DNA of 64,000 nt from Trichoplax sp. H2. Taxonomy: Eukaryota; Placozoa; Uniplacotomia; Trichoplacea. The DNA is taken from NCBI GenBank assembly GCA_003344405.1, contig NOWV01000102.1, forward strand, positions 1 through 64,000. The letters are read 5' to 3'. This document shows positions 1 through 15,069 of this stretch, piece by piece. Under the pieces are notes generated by a model. It was not told where the DNA came from. It did no database searches and saw only the letters and a program-made list of their open reading frames with translations. Within the stretch, counting starts at the first letter, position 1; every line of letters begins with the position of its first letter. A program made the translations under genes and the position numbers.

Positions 1-139
1 TGCAAGCAGGAATGAAGTCCACTTTTTCTAGGTCGGATTGGAAATACAATGGAATAGCAGATATTACATTGGATGTTAGTGAGTGATAACGATTCCAATT
101 GGACAATTTGACCACTTTGACCACCGGTAGTCGCTGGAT

Positions 140-1445
140 GTTGCTCACAAGTTGTACAGTACAAGGACTGTACAGTGTACAGTCTTACGAGGAGGATAAG
201 TACTGTACACTGTACACTGTACACTGTACCGTAGTGGCATGAGATGAGTCGGGGCCTCGTCCGTCTGTGATGCCATCACTACACGATATTCTCTCCTAAG
301 TAGTCCCTTATTCATTCACATTTAGTACAGTACTGTACTGGTACAGCACTCGTTTTTGGACAGTACTGCACAGTACTGTCCTTTGTTCCGTGCCATGAGC
401 TCATTCTGTACTGTATTGTACTGTACAGTACTGTACGTACTGTACAATATAAACGATACTGTACAGTGTACTGTACTGTATTCAGTATTTGAGGCACGTG
501 ATCATCGCGATCCACATTATGAGTGACCCTAAAATGCACGTGTGAAAACGAAGAAAAAATTTTTCTTTACATTGTACAGTTCAGTACAGGAGGTCGTTTA
601 TACTGCTGACACCCTACTGTACAGTACACGATACTGTACAGTACAGTACTGTACAGTACATTGCATCTGTACTGTACACTGTACACTGTACTGTGCACTC
701 AGTATTTGAGACACGTGATCATAGCGATCCACATTATGAGTGACCCTTATTGCACATGTGCAAACGAAAAAAAGTTTTTCTGTACTGTACAGTACATTAG
801 AGACCCTAGTACTGTACACTGTACAGTCCAGTACTGTACTGTACACTGTAGTGTACAGTACAAAGCGTTGCCACTCTTCTCTTCCAGTTTGTACAGTATT
901 GTACTGTACTGTACAGTACTGTACACGTGTACAGTACAGCAAGTAATTACAGACTACTGCACCCAGTACAGTACAGTACAGTACAGTACTATAAAGTGTA
1001 CAGTACGGTACTTTAAAACTACGTACAGTACAGTACAGTACTGTACTGAACAGTGTACAGTGTACAGTACAATAGAACTTCATACTGTACAAATGTACAG
1101 TACTGTACATACAGTACAGTACAGTACTGTACTGTACTGTATCATGACACAGCATTACTGTACGGTACTGTACTAGTAGCACAGTACATTTCAAGCTGCT
1201 ACACAAACCACGACCTTAAAATTATGCTACACCACAATACTGTACACTAGAACTAGAACTGATGCCAGCGCATCTCCTGTCAACTTGATACCGATGGACT
1301 GTAGGGTCTTGGTACTGTACATGACTGGACTACAGTGTATTGTACAGTACTGTCTGTACTCGACTGAGTGAGCAGTACTGTAGCAGTCTATCGTGACACA
1401 GCATTTAGCCTACAGTCAGAATACAGTACAGTACATTTCAAGCAG
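140..1445. repeat. GTACA/GTACT pentanucleotide repeat field
   Basis: Dense runs of the pentamer GTACA and its reverse-complement phase GTACT alternate along the strand. Each switch makes a perfect palindrome such as TACAGTACTGTA, so both strands read almost alike and hairpins are possible. Between runs lie short unique segments. Sparser islands continue to about 3080 (near 2520, 2645, 2950, 2995). The repeat is open in several frames and gives artefactual low-complexity peptides rich in T, V, Q, Y and C; these are not genes. Confidence 0.9.
481..791 (+). repeat. Duplicated ~95-bp unique module within the pentamer field
   Basis: A non-repetitive module with TCAGTATTTGAG, CACGTGATCAT and CCACATTATGAGTGACCC occurs at about 481-575 and again at about 697-785. 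Both copies are followed by an A-rich then T-rich stretch and by GTAC pentamers. A second module with ACAGCATT and GTACATTTCAAGC occurs at about 1146-1205 and 1393-1450. The field therefore grew by copying larger blocks, not only by pentamer slippage. Confidence 0.7.
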
Positions 1446-1462
1446 TTAGCCCAACCGCGCTA

Positions 1463-1530
1463 CCTTCCCGTGGTTCTTCTCTTTTTCCTTCCCGTGGTTC
1501 TTCTCTTCACGTTCCCGTGGTTCTGCTCTT
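1463..1530 (+). repeat. Three tandem copies of a ~24-bp unit
   Basis: TTCCCGTGGTTCT starts at about 1465, 1489 and 1512, separated by pyrimidine-rich spacers. This is a small minisatellite at the edge of the pentamer field. Confidence 0.8.
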
Positions 1531-3991
1531 TTTTCCCATCATTCCCTTCTGTTGGTTATTATTTACCGATCCTACTGCTTTGAATGGCCAGATCACTTTG
1601 AGGTACTTTAGCGGATTCATGACATACGTATTTAATTCGAGTACCTGAGATTACTCAAATCGCTATCACTTCACTTTTATCTGTCTTTTATTGAATCCAA
1701 TATGACTGTCGTGTTACTCTCTTGTTAGTTACTAAATTACTGCATGGTGATTGATTCATTCTCGCTTTTACACATGTAGTCCTTGGAATTAATTAATATT
1801 GATTTGATTTCGACTGATACAAGCGTCAATTTGGTGGCGACTTAGTTTTAGTCGTTAAGCTTGTTTAAAGCAGATTGTATCATAATGGATTGTTCATGAT
1901 GGAGGTTGATAACGCATAGACACTTAGACAGTCAATATGATACACTGCCTGGTTATAAATTCATCCATCATTCATGGATTACTGTACGATCTGTGTACAT
2001 TGACGATTTTAGATATCAATAATAATAATAATAATAATAAAAGTGGCTAGATAGATAGACTAGATGTAAACTCTGCTAAAAAACCAACGTCATACAGTAC
2101 TGTATTACCGTATTTCTAGTCATTACAAAATTAACTTTGCACAGAATATTTTCTAGTACGTCTAGTCATCCAAATTCGTAGAACTTGAAATACATTTGAA
2201 CGAAAAAAAAAGTGTGGAAAACGCAGCAGCGGATGAACTATCGAGCTCCATTTATCGTAGTGTTACGTGTTCCTGCTGGAACGGACGAGACTGCGCATGC
2301 ACATTGCAATATACAATACAGCAGTGTTGTACAATGGGAGTGAAAAGGCAACCCGAACACGATAAAACCTGATCCAGTGGTTGATTTTCTAACCCGAAAT
2401 GAGTGCTATCACTATCATGTACAAGCACTGTATCACCACGGAAATTCTTAACCCGAATCCCGCCCTCGAGTCAGATTGAAATCGGACTTCGGGTTGACTT
2501 CGCATATCCCTGCTGTACACTATACAGTACAGTACAGTAATATCAGAGTTCATCATCGAAAACGAACTTGCAGCGAATATTAGTAGTGTATTTTCTACCG
2601 GTAACTACGCACTCTCTATCCGTTCCGTTCAGCGATAGACGGTACTGTACTGTACTTGGTGGCTTTTCCAGCGTACAGTACAGAACTGTGTGTTAATCAT
2701 CAATAAAAATGGAAAAATTGTGACTTCAACTGATGTACAAATACTTTATACCAGCATGTGCAGTACCGTAGATGCTGTCTATTTTTCAGCCAATTTTTTA
2801 GAGACTTGCCAACACGCTGTACTGTTCTGTAGTGACTAGACTCCTAGAAGGATAATATGTCATCGTTTAAGCTGTTTACGCTGAGTGAGAATATGAGTTA
2901 ATCGTCAACACTTGTCCGTTCGAGTTCTAGATTGAGTGCTGCACAGTGTACAGTACTGTAAAAACACAGTGAAAAGTATCGTGGCTACACTACACTGTAC
3001 TGTAAAAGAGGCCCGCAACATTTTTCTGCATACTGTACTTTACTATCAATATAGACCGCATAGAATTACTTGGCGGTAAGGCGCTGCCTGTGTCATTGAA
3101 TGATACACCCTACTGTTTCTCTTTTCAAATATGAGTCGACGATCGAATCTGCTACCTGGTTGAGCAGATTTCTACACAACAATGTATGTCTTTTTGTAAA
3201 CTCTTTCAGCTTTAGTGTACAGTCGCTACCTAAAGTTGAAATAATAACAGCACAGGATTCCAGAGTACGCTTTTGCAGTGGAATTAAAGAAGTGGAAAGT
3301 CCGAAAAATCGACTTGAGTAAATCAACTAATTCAGTAGCAGTGTGAATTTATGTGTAACTAGTATAACTTGTTGAACCTCTTGCTCTTGATATCGAGCTT
3401 ACGTTCTTAGTTTATTGAGTAGAATATTGTAGTTACTGCACAGTACTGCTTACAATGAACGTCCATTTTGTTATCCAAGTGAATTGAAAATAGTGTTGCG
3501 ACTATTGATATCGTGATATGTTAGCATCGACAGTCGTTGCAAATGATGCCTTGTATGTTGAAACCATGACATTACTATGAATAACTTATTACCAAAACCA
3601 GTTATCATCGAGAAATTTCTGGCACTATATTAACTCAAACAATATCATCACTGTCGTTGCGTATTAGTCTTCTATTTAGTAGAATTTTGTCGTTTGTGAT
3701 ATTTTATAAAAAAGAATAAACTCTGAACTTATAATCTAGAACCACTTGCAATAAATGGCGGCGTACATTGCTTATGCATTCTGTAATATATGCGGATCGC
3801 TGTCTCTTACGTATAGTTTAGACTGGACTAGATCAATGTTGTGAATTATAATACAATCTGTGTGAACTTGTGCATAGTTATTTGGCTACTCTTGATATGT
3901 AACCTAACTAAAAATGATAAAAATAATGGTGATTGCTTGAACTTATGTACATACCGCATTACTATCCCATAGCCAGTAGAGAAATTAAATC
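1531..3991. other. Unassigned sequence upstream of the zinc-finger gene
   Basis: AT-rich DNA with scattered GTACAGTAC islands. No exon with recognisable protein similarity was found. Both strands are open at 3093-3326, but neither peptide resembles a known family. The promoter and 5' UTR of the downstream gene probably lie in the last few hundred bases; I see no clear TATA box. Confidence 0.5.
2018..2041 (+). repeat. (AAT)n microsatellite
   Basis: About seven to eight AAT units in a row, with no gene nearby. Confidence 0.9.
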
Positions 3992-7188
<3,197 letters not shown>

Positions 7189-8459
7189 GGCATTACATTT
7201 TTACACTTATTGACTGTATAATTTGCAAAAATCTTTTTTGGCTTAGAGTCTTCTATACATTTGTTACACTGATGTTATGTTAGCACGGGAGCTAGCATTA
7301 AAATTTTGTTTTATCAAGGTGATATTATTGTAGACTTTAGTGGTTAATTATCATAAAGTCAACAATAGTTATTCACAATTAAAATTCGCATCTGTATATA
7401 GTGCGTATATTATGTCCATAAAGTAAGGTAACTAGCAGCTTCTATGCCCAATAGTTGATTAGTACTGTATTAAAATGTCTCATCGGGGTATAAAGTAGTT
7501 GTGAATATGTCCGAACATTTCAAGAGCTAAATAATTGCGATATGAATTAAGTATTACCTCGCTTAATATAGCACGTTCTTTGATAACTGAAAACAACTTG
7601 GAGTTTGTAGTTATCTTTGATAAAATTACGTAGCTTAGTAACGTAATCTTGAAGAAGTCTTAAAGATTTCAGTAAGAAATGTCCTATTTTATTAAATCAG
7701 CTGACATTATGATCTTTGCTTACGGCTGATCTATCTGTTACATACGGCTGATCTATCTGTTACATACGGCTGTATTGTTTATTGTTTAAGAATGTTAATA
7801 ATGGAAGTTGTAGATAATTCATATTCAGAGTTAGAGAGGCTTTATAGATGGTAGGCCAACATTTTTGGACAGTAATTCCCCCTATCTATTGGAACATATG
7901 ATCGAATTTTAACTCAGACTGTAAACCCTCAAAAGATCACTTACATGAATTTGTATATACAGTTCTTGTATATATTTAAAGATTTATCTCTATAGTAGTG
8001 ATTGATTTTCGTCTTTGACAGTGATTAGACTACCGTCATGGAAAGTATATGCATAAGAGAAAGAACTTTATTGATATACGTTTGTAATTTTAGTAATAAA
8101 ATCGACAGATGTGCAGGCATCGCAATTCTTTGATAGGATCAATAATTTTAAAATATTAAATACACGGTATATCATGCTTGTAAAATATACACATAACCAA
8201 GTTTTAAATTGCTATAGAAATAAAGGTTTAAGAGTCCATTAGTTGAATTGTAGTCCAACTAATTTAAAATTTTAGAGGCTGATATCGAAGGTAACAAACA
8301 ATTATACCCAACAATTTAATTATAATCATAGGAGCATGAAATCAATTATTGATAACTTACGTTAATGAAATGGACTGCAGTGTTTACGTAGTTAATTATA
8401 TTTAAAGTCAAAGTACATAAAGTGAAATAAATTGCAACACGTGGAATAATGAAAAGTAT
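7189..8459. other. Convergent intergenic region and 3' UTRs
   Basis: AT-rich sequence between the convergent stop codons of the zinc-finger gene (+) and the CAP gene (-). An AATAAA near 8095 could end the zinc-finger transcript, and a TTTATT near 8067 could be a minus-strand poly(A) signal. No coding exon was seen. Confidence 0.5.
7722..7772 (+). repeat. 22-bp tandem repeat, about 2.3 copies
   Basis: Two exact copies of a 22-bp unit beginning ACGGCTGATC at 7722 and 7744, then a third partial copy (ACGGCTG). It lies in the presumed 3' UTR of the zinc-finger gene. Confidence 0.9.
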
Positions 8460-11400
8460 TTAGTTAGGAGGTAAAACATTTTCTTTAAATTTACCCATCA
8501 TATTGCCTGCAGGTTTATAGTTTGCCACCACTACGGTATAATTATTTTTACCTTTGGCCATTGCAACACCAACTTCGGTAGTTTCACGCCAAACCACTTG
8601 TGTAAAATGGCCAGTACCCGGGGTAAAGGTTGCGCGGCGGAAATTGTAATCTTTAATTTCATCATACCACATATCGACCGCTTCATGTCCGGTAATTTCT
8701 TTTTGAGCGGAACCCATAAAACATGCTAAATTTTCCCCGAAGCCTTTTTGGTGGCTGTGTTCAAATTTCTTATTTTTGGCTAGATAATCTGCCCATTTTT
8801 TAGCATGTGTAGTGCATTCCTTTGACCATTTTAATGGTGGAGCTCCATGCTTAGCTCTGTAGTTATTATGTGCATCAAGACTGACATCTTTGAAACTGCC
8901 AAGTTTCTTCTCATTAATTGCACCTATTAGAAATTGATTATGAAGTCTAGGTGAAATCACACGGTAGGCGACCTCTATGCATAATAATTGAACGCTGCGA
9001 GATGTAGATTAAATAGATGAAATATCGCAAGTATTCTTAGGTATAAGTTCTTCAAAACTACAACTACGGTAACATTTTAGCATAAATTCCGATTCTAACG
9101 CTTTCTGCATGATCTATTTTAGATCAGAAAAGGTAAAAAATCGATATGTACCGATAGTGGATGTGATCAAATTGTAAACTATCAAAGGAATGGAAGGAGC
9201 TATAAATCGAATAAAAAACGATTATTACTTTACTAACCTGGTTTTCTTCTTGCTTTATCTCGAACAGAATTAGCAGCCTTTTTTGCAAGGGATTTCTTAA
9301 ACTTCTTAGGATTTTTAGTCCCTACTGGGTAAACGTTTTCTTTAAATTTCCCCATTACATTGCCAGGTGGCGAATAATTAGCAACAAGGTAAATCTGGCC
9401 ATCTGCTGACTGTGCCACACCAGCTCCCATTTCGACCGTATCTGCCCAAACCAATTGCGTAAAATGGCCAGTATTCATACCAAATTTTGCGGCTTTAAAG
9501 TTATAGTTTTTAATTTCATCATACCACATCTGAACCATTTCTTGGCCCGTAACTGAATCAGGGTTAGAGGTAAATTTATAAGCTAAATTTTGCCCCATGT
9601 TATCTTCCTTCTTATGCTGCAATCTACCCATTTTTACCAACTGATCTGCCCAAGCTTGGGCTGTGTCTGCACAACGCGATGACCATCCTAGAGGCTGAGC
9701 TCCATGTTTACTACGGAAGTCATTATGAGCCATCAAGACATCGGATAGGAATGGCGATAAATTTTCGTTAGCTGCGGTAAAGCAATATATCATGACATTA
9801 ATTATTTATTTAAAAATTGCAAGCAGCTTCTTAATATTGCAATGAACGTAAACGAAAACTGAATTAGTGTCTAGTTTTACCTATGCCTCTTGAAGTTGCC
9901 TTGGCTTTACGGCCTATACGAGTACAGAAGTCCAACAATGCAAAATAAGTTGAAAAGAATTTGGTATTTGACTTGTCTAATCATTGAAGACTACCGAAAA
10001 GCTTAATATGCTAGAATTTGAGATCATTTACTACGTCAAATATTATGTCAAAAATATCAATGTTAAACTAATATGTAGCTAGCATTACTCGCTACCTTTT
10101 CGTTTCGATTTTGCTGAAGCGCCATCATTTTGTGAGGTAATACCTAAATCAAAAGAAATACTCATTAAAATAGCTCACCATATAGTTAATCTTCATTTCA
10201 TAGGTACGGCTAGAAATAGATCAAATTAATTGTAAACTTTTCTTCATTTTTATTTCTTATCATTTGTTGCAATGATCATCTTTAAAAATCAATATAGTTA
10301 ACAATACCTAAAAATTAGATTTTGATTATTCACGCTAACATAGTAATTTCTAAGAATTAATTCTCAATTTTTGTGTAATTTTAATTCCTATCATTTACCG
10401 TTATAGATCATATTTAAAGGATAACTACTAGTTAAAATTGCTTAAAATGAGATACTTATTTCTCAGGCAAGGATAAACGTTGATAAAAATTAATTCTAAT
10501 TCGTTCTATAGTTTTACTTCTCTGTCATTTATTATACTGTATCTTAATTTTTATTCAACTAAAGCTCATTTACGACTGTAAAAGGATATTACCTGTAACA
10601 TTAGTTCCTTTATTTTTTCTTGCAAACAGCTTTTTGAATTTCGATTTACCACGCGGTTTTTTCACATTAATGCCATATTTACCTTGTACATTGCCAGCTG
10701 GAGAATAATTAGCCACAATAAATACTCTACCGTCAGCAGTAGAAGCTATGCCTACACCAACAAATTCCGTCTCTGCCCAGACTAGTTGAGTAAAATGGCC
10801 AGTTGAAGGTTGAAATTCTGCCTTTTTATAATTATAGTCTTTCACTTCGTTGTACCACATGTTGGCAATCTCTTCTGCTTTGATATCTCCTTGATTTCCC
10901 AACGATGTTTTCATATAGGCTAAATTCTGACCCATATCGCCTTCGGTTTTATGTTGTAGTTTACCCATTCTTGCTAATTGATCAGCCCATTCTTGAGCAC
11001 TTGTAGCACAAGAATCAGACCATTTTAGCGCCGATGAGCGATGTCTTTCTCGCATTTCATTGTGGACAATCAACATTTCTGACTGAAATTCAGTCAAATT
11101 GGCGTTAGCTAAATAATGCAAAATAGCAACGATTAGGATAAGATTTGGAAGATTTAAAAGACTAAGATTGGTTATATTAAGCGTAACATATAAATACTGC
11201 CTATGTTTTTAATTCCATAACGATCTCGATTAGGATAGCCTGAACTATCAATATAGCTAAATTTTGAAAGGAAAACAGGTAAGGCAACTGATGGATTTCA
11301 TGTTAGATACAAGTTGTTTTTCTCGCCTACTTTCAGAAGTACAAGTAGAAATATAGTTGCTATCGACATCCACGACTGGATTTAACTGCTTAAAGAATAT

Positions 11401-14314
11401 TTTTATTTTACTCCATATCATAAGTGATATCAGAAACTATTACACTGATTCAATCGCTCGCCAATTTTTTGAAATTGAAGTTATACGCAAAATTATTAGC
11501 AGGGTTCACGATTCAATTTTAGTTGGCTAAACAAAGAGTATTTTTCTTCGAATTTCAAGTGTTCAATGAACGTGAAAACTATTTCGATAACTCAGTTGCT
11601 CATTTTCCATGCCATTTGTTGTTAATTTGCTCTAAAGAGTAGGAAAGAGCTAAACAGATCTTACACTGCCAATCGCAATAGTAATACGCGTATATGCATA
11701 GTAGTTTGGATTATTATAGACGTTTTATGAAATTTGATCAAAAATAGAGTATTAATAGTTTCATAATTTGTCCTTGAAAATAAATGTAGAAGTGACAGCA
11801 ATGATAACTTACCAACACAACGAACACTAGCTCTTCTCTTGGGATCTTTTGATTTAGCTCCTGCTCCTAAATTACAAATTTAGGTTAGTCTGACATCAGC
11901 CATTTACTTAAATTCTAGTCATAATTAATTATAGCTGATTGTTGAATATAAAGAGTATAGAGAAAGCTAATTAATAGATTGAATCAATTGCTGAATATAA
12001 AATTAGAATGAAATAGGCTAATATAATAGCAGGGGAGAGCTACCAGTATCGGATGATGATGATGCTGACGGTTGTTTTCCCTTGCTGAATTTACTTTTGC
12101 TACGACCTTGACCACCATGTGCTGATTGAGGAGGATTAACATTTTCAGCGAATTGCCCCATCATGTTCCCTGCTGGCAAGTAATTAGCAACAACAAATAC
12201 TTTGCCATCGGGTGTTGAACTAATACCAACTCCAACTTCTTTGCTTCCAACCCAAACCACTTGAGTAAAATGGCCAGTACCCGATGAAAATGTAGCATTC
12301 TTGAAGTTGTAGTCCTTAATTTCATCATACCACATATTGACAATTTGTTCACCAGTAACATTTTTACCATCTGAGCTGTATACAAAGGCTAAATTTTGGC
12401 CCATGTTGTCTTCCACTTTGTGTTGCAAACGTCCCATTTTGGCTAATTGATCAGCCCATACTTGGGCTGATCGTGCACATTTCTCAGACCATTTAAGAGC
12501 AGGTGCTGCATGATTTGCTCGTAGCTCATTATGGACAGCAAGAACTTCTTTATGGAATATTTGCACTTTATCTAAAATGGGCGTTAAATTGGATTAGATT
12601 GTCGCAAATGTAATTTGATTTGCAATTGAAGGGCTAATCTCAGCTGAACAATACTATAGAATTTGCCATAAAATTCTAATTCAAAGAAAATGTCCGCGGA
12701 TAGTAATAGCTTTTAGCTTGGGAATAACTTTTATTGCAAATTGATTGAGAGTCCAGTGTTAACAGAGGATAAGAACTAACCAATTACAGAAAGACCTCAC
12801 TCTATATGCAACTGGCAGAATATCATCTACCATCTTACAAGTTACTATCGTTTCTTAATTAATACAGTAGGAGCTTCTACTAACACCATTATGCCGTATA
12901 TCTTCATCTATCTTTCCAAATGCAGCATAGCTACGGCTTTGCTGTAGGATCTCCTATACTACCGCCAACAGTTATTTAAATTAACCCTTAATCTCGCTAA
13001 CGTTACAAGAATTTCACAGAATTTCATCAATTCCAAATTCAGGTAAACTGTTTATCTACCTTGCCAAATTGAATAGTGAAATCAACAGGCGAGAAAAGAT
13101 TTTTATGAATTCATTTTAAATGTAAGCATTCAAGTAGCAAGGTGTAAATTGAATTTACAGTATTTCTTGTAGACGAAAATTGAGTAATAATCCAAAATGT
13201 GAAGATGGCTATTCTAATGAGTTCCTTCATTACATTACTAGCCAGAGTTTGGATGTTATTGTCTACTCTCTTGTTGATAAAATGTACGATAAATATTTAA
13301 GATGTAAGATAAAATAAAAGGATGGAGACTTCGATGGATTGATTAATTGTTGTTTAACCGTTAAAATGTAGAAGAAAACATTTTAGATTTGAAAAAAGTT
13401 AAAATTTAGAGCAATCTGTTAACTCAAATGAATAGGCACAGTGAGGATTATCATAAAGTTCTGTGATTTTGTATGGCCTATACCGTCCTTTTTACAGGCG
13501 TTTTTTACTGTTGATCAGTAAAATTAACTGGAATATGCTGATTGTGAGTGGCTGCAAGTGGTCCTAATGGACGATATGAGAGTTTGTTCAGGGAAATTTT
13601 TACTAGAAATGAACAAATAAAGTTAAGCCTAGCTATTATGAAACTCTAGATGAGTTTATCCTTGTCATGGCCCGTGGGTGTTACAAATAGTAATATTAGC
13701 ACGGCCAATGGTAACGGTAGATTTGCCATTGGATGTTTTCATGACTACAGCTCGATTTTACTTCCATATCGGTAGTTATAAATAAGGTAAAACATCGGTT
13801 TATCTATACTCATTTTCCTTTCGACAGATAACCCGTCCACGCAAGGACGGAAGTGTAGAGTACGCAAAAAAAAAGTAGAATAAGAAATAGATCGTAGTGC
13901 TAAAAAGATTAAAAAACTTTTAAAATTTTAACGCCCCCTTTCTGGCCTTTAATCTCATCTTCATTATTAGTATCAAGGAAATTACATCTAAATTGAATTA
14001 GAGTTTTTTTTTAAGGATAAAATGGCTGTAATACGAGTAATAGTTCAGCTCTAAAGATGCTCACTGTCTTGACTCAATTTTGGGGGGAGGAAATTATCGA
14101 ATGATTTGATATTGACTCTCACAAGATTCATTTTATTTTTGATGAGAAAAATTTAGCAGCTCATTTAGGATTTTCATAAAGCTTATAGGAACGTTCTTAT
14201 TAACTTACATTGATTTCTAGCTTGAATGATAAGTTTTAACGTTGTAAAAAGTGAGAAAGAAATTTATTTATTACCTTTCTTTTTGTTCGATTTTTTACCA
14301 AAACCAAACGGCAT
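8460..14314 (-). CDS. Four-CAP-domain GAPR-1/GLIPR2-like polyprotein
   Basis: Exons in transcript order: 14314-14275 (basic start, MPFGFGKKSNKKK), 12571-12044 (CAP 1), 11866-11813 (linker), 11108-10593 (CAP 2), 10143-10096 and 9913-9881 (linkers), 9771-9238 (CAP 3), 8923-8460 (CAP 4, stop). Every junction is phase 1 with GT-AG borders; the sum is 738 residues without a stop. Each CAP exon matches GAPR-1: HNE/DxR near the start, an LQH or EHSH histidine, G(E/Q)NLA, WYDEIK-YNF, TGHFTQ-VW and the AGN/PGN block. There is no signal peptide, so an intracellular protein is likely; vertebrate GAPR-1 is a Golgi-membrane protein that binds negatively charged lipids. CAP 1-3 have GQNLA and only CAP 4 has GENLA. 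Linkers and CAP tails are rich in K and R. The exon-1 join across 1.7 kb is the weakest point, and a further small exon could hide there. Alternative splicing of the symmetric exons could yield shorter forms. Function in this organism is unknown. Confidence 0.85.
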
Positions 14315-15069
14315 CTTGAACCAGTTCAACAAGTGATTGGTAAAATATTAATGTGTGTCTTTTTTCCCCAGTTGTCTGAGTATCAATTGAGTCAAATGAT
14401 TCGATGTTGTTAGTTCTTATTTGCCCGTTTTGGATTAAAAATGTGTTGAAAGTATACCAGGATAATAAAATGAAATAGAATACAATTGATGTCAGAAAAA
14501 TTCCAATAATTGGATCCGTTAATTACCCTGTCTCTTGCTCTAAATGAGAACGCTAATTTGAATACATAGGCCATAAAATTAGCGAGATTGTTGTATGTCT
14601 TTTAATTTAGTAATTTAATGTAATAGACAATTGTTAATCTTTATAGAATGACTAGGTTTAAAGAATAAATGAGTTAATACATTGATGGCCATGGTAAGTG
14701 TAGGCTAAAAGGTTATGCCCCTATAGTGAATAAACTCAGCTAATCATGAAGAGAACAATCTAAAGTAGAGAAGAAAGAGAAAAAAAAAATGCACGATGGA
14801 ACATTAATTATCCATTTCTTTTTGTATATATATTCAATGTCCATCAGAAGGTATCCTGTACTTTTGTTGTCGTGATCAGATGTAATAATGATAGAATGCT
14901 GCCATGTATAATTAAAATGACTAACAGTATATGCAATCAATTCTCTCATCAGACCCGAGTAGATTTTTTTTTAAAGAAAGATCGATCGGAGCTTTGTTCT
15001 TGATTGTTTTACCATCGTTAACATAATAATAATTACCAGTTATTTGTCTCGCCAGGTAGAATTTAATTC

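Noticed and set aside
312-1250. Several long open frames on both strands (up to about 200 codons)
   Set aside because: They are translations of the GTACA/GTACT pentamer, which lacks stops in most frames; low-complexity T/V/Q/Y/C peptides with no family similarity.
3093-3326. Open frames on both strands at the same place
   Set aside because: Neither peptide resembles a known protein, and no splice context or neighbouring exon supports either.
8460-12571. Four separate tandem GAPR-1 genes
   Set aside because: The first three CAP exons have no natural stop before a phase-1 donor, and in-phase linker exons lie between them; one gene explains the data better. Transcripts could still overturn this.
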